Source: Aquarana catesbeiana (taxonomy: Eukaryota; Chordata; Amphibia; Anura; Ranidae). Taken from it: a stretch of DNA of 64,000 nt. A program made the position numbers and the translations under genes. Below are positions 57,547 to 64,000 of the stretch, one piece after another. The notes under the pieces are model-generated. The model was not told the DNA's origin, did not search any database, and saw nothing but the letters and a program-made list of their open reading frames with translations. The first letter of the stretch is position 1; every line of letters starts with the position of its first letter. The stretch lies in the NCBI RefSeq assembly GCF_042186555.1, contig NC_133336.1, positions 188,079,117 through 188,143,116 of the forward strand. Reading direction: 5' to 3'.

Positions 57547-57905
57547 TGATATTCAGGACACTGATTATCAGTGCAGATGTCCATTTTCACATTGGCCAGT
57601 TACCGGCTCTCCTCTCCTCACACAGAGACAGGAAAGGAAAGCGGGTAACCGGCAAGTGTGTGTACATTGTGATCAACTGTGATTGGACACAGCTGATCAT
57701 GTGGTAAAGACCTGCTATGATTGACTCTTTACCTGAATCTGTGATCAACTGTGTCCAAAGGACACAGTGATCACAGAGCGCTCCAGGTGAGCCCCGCAGT
57801 GGGTGCGTGGTAGGCACGGTTCAGGGAGAACATTAATAGATGCCCTACCAGAGCTGGACGACAGCGCTGTAGCCATCATTTGACTATAGTGTGGTCGGCA
57901 AGTGG
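56560..57905 (-). mobile_element. Frog TTAA-type repeat with internal minisatellite (minus)
   Basis: The right edge, ggtcggcaagtgg, abuts TTAA at 57906-57909. The 57590-57900 part (gatcaactgtgattggacac, agctgatcatgtggtaaaga) is a ranid repeat I recall. The minisatellite at 56560-57546 lies inside. Confidence 0.6.
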
Positions 57906-57950
57906 TTAATTGAGGACATGTGCATTCCGGTATGTTTTGATGCGTATGAA

Positions 57951-58513
57951 CCCCTCATAATGGGCACAGCAGGTGTACAGACCCGGGAACTCAGCACAAA
58001 GATGGTGGGAACCCCTCATAATGGGCACAGCAGGTGTACAGACCCTGGGAACTTAGCACAGGGATGGTGGGAACTTCTCATAATGGGCACAGCAGGCGCA
58101 CGGACCCGGGAACTCAGCACAGAGATGGTGGGAACCCCTCATAATGGGCACAGCACGTGTATGGACCTGGGAACTGAGGACAGGGATGGTGGGAACTTCT
58201 CATAATGGGCACAGCAGGTGTACAGACTCGGGAACTCAGCACAGGGATGGTGGGAACCCCTCATAATGGGCACAGCACGTGTATGGACCTGGGAACTGAG
58301 GACAGGGATGGTGGGAACTTCTCATAATGGGCACAGCAGGTGTACAGACTCGGGAACTCAGCACAGGGATGGTGGGAACCCCTCATAATGGGCACAGCAC
58401 GTGTATGGACCTGGGAACTGAGGACAGGGATGGTGGGAACTTCTCATAATGGGCACAGCAGGTGTACAGACTCGGGAACTCAGCACAGGGATGGTGGGAA
58501 CCCCTCATAATGG
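57951..58513. repeat. Tandem array, unit 61-62 bp
   Basis: Nine full units plus part of a tenth of ctcataatgggcacagcagg + tgtacagac + gggaactcagcacagggatg + gtgggaac. From 58077 a two-unit (about 123 bp) pattern repeats three times, so local duplication acted on pairs of units. Confidence 0.95.
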
Positions 58514-58832
58514 TAGTGCCCAGTCACAAGCTGGGGGGAGGGTCAGGGATGACCTGGGCTCCAAAGAAGTGTGTTGAATGAGGCTGGTTATCAGAATGAG
58601 GACATCTAGTGGCAGAAAAAAGTATAGCAGGGGAAATCTTTGGACTGATGGTGAATATTGCAGCAAAAGCTGGATTTGCTATTTTGTCACTCAATGGGCC
58701 ATTCAATGTTATTTTTCTAGCGGATAGAGATATCGGGGATTCTGCAGTGAAGTAAACTGAACCCAAATCACACTGCTCCCCCTTAGCCTAGAGTTGAGTC
58801 TGCACGCTGTCTGTGTCAGTGTTGACTCGTCG
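58514..58832. other. Unassigned spacer
   Basis: Mixed composition, no recognisable element; an 80-codon minus-strand frame has no domain. Confidence 0.5.
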
Positions 58833-59562
58833 TTCTATGCCGCCCCCTCGTTCTGTGCCCCCCCTCGTTCTGTGGCCCCCCTCGTTCTGTGCCCCCCCTC
58901 GTTCTGTGGCCCCCCTCGTTCTGTGCCCCCTTCGTTCTGTGCCCCCCTCGTTCTATGGCCCCCCCTCGTTCTGTGCCCCCCTCGTTCTGTGGCCCCCCCT
59001 CGTTCTGTGCCCCCCTCGTTCTGTGCCCCCCTCGTTCTGTGGCCCCCCTCGTTCTGTGCCCCCCCTCGTTCTGTGGCCCCCCTCGTTCTGTGCCCCCTTC
59101 GTTCTGTGCCCCCCTCGTTCTATGGCCCCCCTTCGTTCTGTGCCCCCCTCGTTCTATGGCCCCCCCTCGTTCTGTGCCCCCCTCGTTCTGTGGCCCCCCT
59201 CATTCTGTGCCCCCCTCGTTCTGTGGCCCCCCTCGTTCTGTGCCCCCCTCGTTCTGTGGCCCCCCTCGTTCTGTGGCCCCCCTCGTTCTGTGCCCCCTTC
59301 GTTCTGTGCCCCCCTCGTTCTATGGCCCCCCCTCGTTCTGTGCCCCCCTCGTTCTGTGCCCCCCCTTGTTCTCTGCCCCTCTCGTTCTGTGCCCCTCTCG
59401 TTCTGTGCCCCCCTCGTTCTGTGCCCCCGTCGTTCTGTGCCCCCGTCGTTCTGTGGCCCCCCTCGTTCTGTGCCCCCCCTGGTTCTGTGCCCCCCCTGGT
59501 TCTGTGCCCCCCTTGTTCTGTGCCCCCCCTCCTTCTGTGCCCCTCTCGTTCTGTGGCCCCCT
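58833..59562. repeat. Minisatellite, 17-18-bp unit (CCCCCTCGTTCTGTGGC)
   Basis: About 42 units; ccccctcgttctgtgcc and ...tggcc variants alternate. One-base length differences shift the phase, so three plus-strand frames remain open for about 250-296 codons. Strongly strand-asymmetric: pyrimidine-rich on the plus strand. Confidence 0.96.
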
Positions 59563-60262
59563 CCAAAATAAGACCCCCATTTTCTCAGCCTACAATCATC
59601 ACAAATCATCCACAACACGTGGAAGCCTGTCCTGACTTCTCCATGCAAATACTTTCCCTGTACAGCACAGTGTATGTAATATGACACTACCAGAGCTGCA
59701 GATAGGAGAGACAGCCTATAGGACGAGGTGTCAGTTCCCCTTTGCCCTCATTTCAGCAGACGGACTTCTCCTGATCTGGGACAGACAATGTCCTACGCCA
59801 CATTGTAAAGCTGAAGTATATTCTCCTTATATTTCACCTTCCCAGGCTCCACCTCCTCATTAACATTTTTTATATGAACCCTTTCTGTTTTCACATCATA
59901 CCTTATTTTAGAGCCAATGACATCATCACTGGGTCTCTGTGCTTCTCTTTGCAACATGGGCAGATCATGGCTGGTGGGAGGGGCCAGCAGGTCACCGTAC
60001 TTAACTTCCTGATAACATCACAGCACCCTACCACTGTACTCCTCAGCCCTGATGCCAGCAGTGGGAGGAGTTATGCAAATATAAAAAGAAATGCCTTTTG
60101 CGGACTGGGATGCAGTCTGGAGAAGTGGGCGTTCCTAGGTAGGCTGCATTTGCATGCACACCGCCCTAAGAAACGCCCACGTGTGATGTCCAACCTCTAC
60201 GATTGAAAGAACTGAAATCCAATGAATGAAAGGGGCGGGCCAGGGACAGTCAGGCTGGGAAG
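59563..60262. other. Unassigned low-copy sequence
   Basis: Separates two arrays. Contains ggaggagttatgcaaatata (about 60064), an octamer-like ATGCAAAT, and the palindromic gcatttgcatgc at 60147. No gene recognised. Confidence 0.45.
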
Positions 60263-63122
60263 AGCATGTCCAGAGCACCCCCCCTTTACATTAGATGTCC
60301 AGAGCACCCCCCCTTTACATTAGATGTCCAGAGCACCCCCCCCTTTACATTAGATGTCCAGAGCACCCCCCCCTTTACATTAGATGTCCAGAGCACCCCC
60401 CCCCCTTTACATTAGATGTCCAGAGCACCCCCCCTTTACATTAGATGTCCAGAGCACCCCCCCTTTACATTAGATGTCCAGAGCACCCCCCCCCCCTTTA
60501 CATTAGATGTCCAGAGCACCCCCCCTTTACATTAGATGTCCAGAGCACCCCCCCTTTACATTAGATGTCCAGAGCACCCCCCCCCTTTACATTAGATGTC
60601 CAGAGCACCCCCCCTTTACATTAGATGTCCAGAGCACCCCCCCTTTACATTAGATGTCAAGAGCACCCCCCTTTACATTAGATGTCCAGAGCACCCCCCC
60701 TTTACATTAGATGTCCAGAGCACCCCCCCTTTACATTAGATGTCCAGAGCACCCCCCCTTTACATTAGATGTCCAGAGCACCCCCCCTTACATTAGATGT
60801 CAAGAGCACCCCCCCTTTACATTAGATGTCCAGAGCACCCCCCCCTTTACATTAGATGTCCAGAGCACCCCCCCTTCACATTAGATGTCCAGAGCACCCC
60901 CCCTTTACATTAGATGTCCAGAGCACCCCCCCTTCACATTAGATGTCCAGAGCACCCCCCCTTTACATTAGATGTCCAGAGCACCCCCCTTACATTAGAT
61001 GTCCAGAGCACCCCCCCTTTACATTAGATGTCCAGAGCACCCCCCTTACATTAGATGTCCAGAGCACCCCCCCTTTACATTAGACGTCCAGAGCACCCCC
61101 CCTTTACATTAGATGTCCAGAGCACCCCCCCTTTACATTAGATGTCAAGAGCACCCCCCCCCCTTTACATTAGATGTCCAGAGCACCCCCCCTTTACATT
61201 AGATGTCCAGAGCACCCCCCCCCCTTTACATTAGATGTCCAGAGCACCCCCCCCTTCACATTAGATGTCCAGAGCACCCCCCCCTTTACATTAGATGTCC
61301 AGAGCACCCCCCCCCTTTACATTAGATGTCCAGAGCACCCCCCCTTTACATTAGATGTGAAGAGCACCCCCCCTTTACATTAGATGTCCAGAGCACCCCC
61401 CTTACATTAGATGTCCAGAGCACCCCCCCTTTACATTAGATGTCCAGAGCACCCCCCCTTTACATTAGATGTCCAGAGCACCCCCCTTACATTAGATGTC
61501 CAGAGCACCCCCCCTTTACATTAGACGTCCAGAGCACCCCCCCTTTACATTAGATGTCCAGAGCACCCCCCCTTTACATTAGATGTCAAGAGCACCCCCC
61601 CCCTTTACATTAGATGTCCAGAGCACCCCCCCTTTACATTAGATGTCCAGAGCACCCCCCCCTTTACATTAGATGTCCAGAGCACCCCCCCTTCACATTA
61701 GATGTCCAGAGCACCCCCCCCCCCTTTACATTAGATGTCCAGAGCACCCCCCCCCCCCTTTACATTAGATGTCCAGAGCACCCCCCCTTTACATTAGATG
61801 TCCAGAGCACCCCTTTTTACATTAGATGTGAAGAGCACCCCCCTTTACATTAGATGTCCAGAGCACCCCCCCTTTACATTAGATGTCCAGAGCACCCCCC
61901 CTTTACATTAGATGTCAAGAGCACCCCCCCTTTACATTAGATGTCAAGAGCACCCCCCCTTTACATTAGATGTCCAGAGCACCCCCCCTTTACATTAGAT
62001 GTCCAGAGCACCCCCCCTTTACATTAGATGTCCAGAGCACCCCCCCTTTACATTAGATGTCAAGAGCACCCCCCCTTTACATTAGATGTCCAGAGCACCC
62101 CCCCTTTACATTAGATGTCAAGAGCACCCCCCCTTTACATTAGATGTCCAGAGCACCCCCCCTTTACATTAGATGTCAAGAGCACCCCCCCTTTACATTA
62201 GATGTCCAGAGCACCCCCCCCCCTTTACATTAGATGTCCAGAGCACCCCCCCTTTACATTAGACGTCCAGAGCACCCCCCCTTTACATTAGATGTCAAGA
62301 GCACCCCCCTTTACATTAGATGTCCAGAGCACCCCCCCTTTACATTAGATGTCCAGAGCACCCCCCCCTTTACATTAGATGTCAAGAGCACCCCCCTTTA
62401 CATTAGATGTCAAGAGCACCCCCCCTTTACATTAGATGTCAAGAGCACCCCCCCTTTACATTAGATGTCAAGAGCACCCCCCCTTTACATTAGATGTCAA
62501 GAGCACCCCCCTTTACATTAGATGTCAAGAGCACCCCCCCTTTACATTAGATGTCAAGAGCACCCCCCCTTTACATTAGATGTCAAGAGCACCCCCCTTT
62601 ACATTAGATGTCAAGAGCACCCCCCCTTTACATTAGATGTCAAGAGCACCCCCCCTTTACATTAGATGTCAAGAGCACCCCCCCTTTACATTAGATGTCC
62701 AGAGCACCCCCCCTTTACATTAGATGTCCAGAGCACCCCCCTTTACATTAGATGTCCAGAGCACCCCCCCTTTACATTAGACGTCCAGAGCACCCCCCCT
62801 TACATTAGATGTCCAGAGCACACCCCCCCTTTACATTAGATGTCCAGAGCACCCCCCCTTTACATTAGATGTCCAGAGCACCCCCCCCTCCTTTACATTA
62901 GACGTCCAGAGCACCCCCCCTTTACATTAGATGTCAAGAGCACCCCCCCTTTACATTAGATGTCCAGAGCACCCCCCTTTACATTAGATGTCCAGAGCAC
63001 CCCCCCTTTACATTAGACGTCCAGAGCACCCCCCCTTTACATTAGATGTCCAGAGCACCCCCCCTTTACATTAGATGTCCAGAGCACCCCCCCCTTTACA
63101 TTAGATGTCCAGAGCACCCCCC
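60263..63122. repeat. C-rich minisatellite, about 29-bp unit, ~95 copies
   Basis: Unit agagcaccccccctttacat + tagatgtcc. The C run varies from 5 to about 12. Variant units (gatgtcaagagc, gacgtcc, ccttcacatt, ccttacatt, gatgtgaagagc) recur in the same order about 440-470 bp apart (60984-61380 and 61398-61850), showing higher-order duplication. A block of gatgtcaag units occupies 62380-62690. Confidence 0.97.
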
Positions 63123-64000
63123 ACCACTACTCTACTGCTGAGATGGGGGCTCGGTGGCTGTACAGAGAGGCACAGGATCTGTAGGAGGAGTTCTGCCCTC
63201 CTCTCTCCTGCCGACTGCTGAGATGGGGGGGGGGGCAGAGTCTCCCAGCGGCTACACAGAGAGGCATAGGATCTGTAGGAGGATTACTGTCCTCCTCTCT
63301 GCTGCTGAATTCTAAAACGGGGGTGGGGGGGGGGGGTGGGCCAGACACGTGTCTCTTGGTGGCTGCACAGAGAAGCACAGGATCTGTAGGAGTTCTGCCC
63401 TCCTCTCCACTGCTGATTTCTAAAAGGGGGGGGGGGGCAGAGATAAGGCTCTCATGGCTGCACAGAGAAGCACAGGATCTGTAGGAAGAGTTCTGTCCTC
63501 CTCTCTACTGCCAACTGCTGAGATGGGGGGAGGGGGGCAGAGTCTCCCAATGGCTGTACAGAGAGGCACAGGTCTGTAGGATTACTGTCCTCCTCTCTGC
63601 TGCTGATTGCTGAGACCAGGGGTCCAGAGACAAGTCTCTTGGTGGCTGCACAGAGAAGCACAGGATCGGTAGGAGGAGGTCTGTCCTCCTCTCTGCTGCT
63701 GATTTGTGAGATGGGGGGCCAGAGACGAGCCTCTCGGCGACTGCATAGAGAAGCACAGGATCTGTAGAGGGAGTTCTGTCCTCCTCTCTGCTGTCGACTT
63801 CTGAGACTGGGGGCAGGGATGAGCCTCTCAGGGGATGCACAGAGAAGTACAGGATCTGTAGGGGGAGTTCTATCCTCCTCTTTGCTGCTGACTGCTGAGA
63901 TGTGTGTGTGGGGGGGCAGAGACAACCCTCTTGGCGGAGAAGAGAAGCACAGGGCTGTAGTAGGGGTAGTTCTGTCTTCCTCTCTGCTGCTGACTGATGA
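63123..64000. repeat. Tandem array, unit ~95 bp (runs past window end)
   Basis: cacaggatctgtagg-like marks lie at 63171, 63265, 63376, 63471, 63567, 63659, 63754, 63848 and 63948. Each unit has gtcctcctctctgctgctga, gctgagatgggggg with variable G runs, and gctgcacagagaagcac. The same module occurs once at 39188-39250. Confidence 0.95.

Noticed and set aside
56737..57590. Minus-strand frames (up to 269 codons) rich in Cys and Ser, superficially like a cysteine-rich secreted protein
   Set aside because: The residues come from the cactgatgggcactgatagg repeat; no signal peptide and three overlapping frames.
58794..59687. Open frames of 250-296 codons rich in P, F, C, S and V, and G/E/R-rich antisense frames
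   Set aside because: Produced by a 17-18-bp minisatellite; simultaneous openness of several frames argues against selection on one protein.
60263..63122. Regularly spaced short repeats reminiscent of a CRISPR array
   Set aside because: There are no unique spacers, the unit is contiguous and variable in a C run, no cas genes exist, and the setting is eukaryotic.

Overview
The window is eukaryotic and most likely from a frog, probably a ranid. Evidence seen: no operon structure or ribosome binding sites, no long uninterrupted host reading frame, a 500-N assembly gap (18501-19000), several decayed Tc1/mariner transposases with TA-flanked ends, an L2/CR1-type LINE remnant, many short hAT-, Harbinger- and TTAA-type non-autonomous elements, long (TA)n tracts and about a dozen minisatellite arrays. 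The ranid assignment rests on recalling several repeat families as typical of ranid genomes; it is inference and was not searched.

I found no host protein-coding gene, tRNA, rRNA or CRISPR array that I can support. Every recognisable coding stretch belongs to a transposon and every one is broken. The longest stop-free frames are by-products of minisatellites, several with units of 24 bp, or of (TA)n.

Layout. 0-5 kb: Tc1 ends and fragments, a Harbinger-like MITE, and Tc1 copy A (minus strand) carrying two nested MITEs, then a perfect palindromic hAT MITE. 5-12 kb: sparse sequence, a 472-bp triplicate array, an LTR-like promoter segment, a long frog repeat and a 183-bp x4 array. 12.9-15.3 kb: an AT-rich minisatellite split by Tc1 copy B. 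16-22.5 kb: a 35-bp minisatellite, a Tc1 fragment, the N gap between homologous flanks, and a 365-bp duplication. 23.3-26.9 kb: Tc1 copy C with a 951-bp foldback element inside it, a (TA)n tract and a local duplication. 27.2-29.1 kb: a ~185-bp satellite-like array. 30.5-33.6 kb: a foldback family including a 101-bp tandem hairpin array. 33.9-35.9 kb: a three-level nest (hAT MITE in Tc1 in TTAA MITE). 36.8-38.2 kb: a third Tc1 family cut off by a 24-bp minisatellite. 38.9-40.1 kb: a large inverted repeat. 41.4-43.2 kb: an L2 LINE remnant with a perfect 48-nt inverted repeat. 45.2-49.6 kb: a CATCAGAGGTCCCC-type minisatellite and a 1,350-bp, nearly identical tandem duplication. 51-58 kb: frog TTAA elements with internal minisatellites and a nested composite at 53.2-55.9 kb. 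58.8-64 kb: three further tandem arrays.

The elements do not work together as a pathway. The coherent story is historical: waves of cut-and-paste elements landing in one another, followed by local tandem amplification of short internal units. The points most worth a second look are repeated use of one 8-bp target inside two Tc1 copies, the shared modules of the 39-kb foldback and the 60-64-kb arrays, the C-rich 29-bp array with higher-order structure, the recent 1,350-bp duplication and the perfect hairpin in the LINE.
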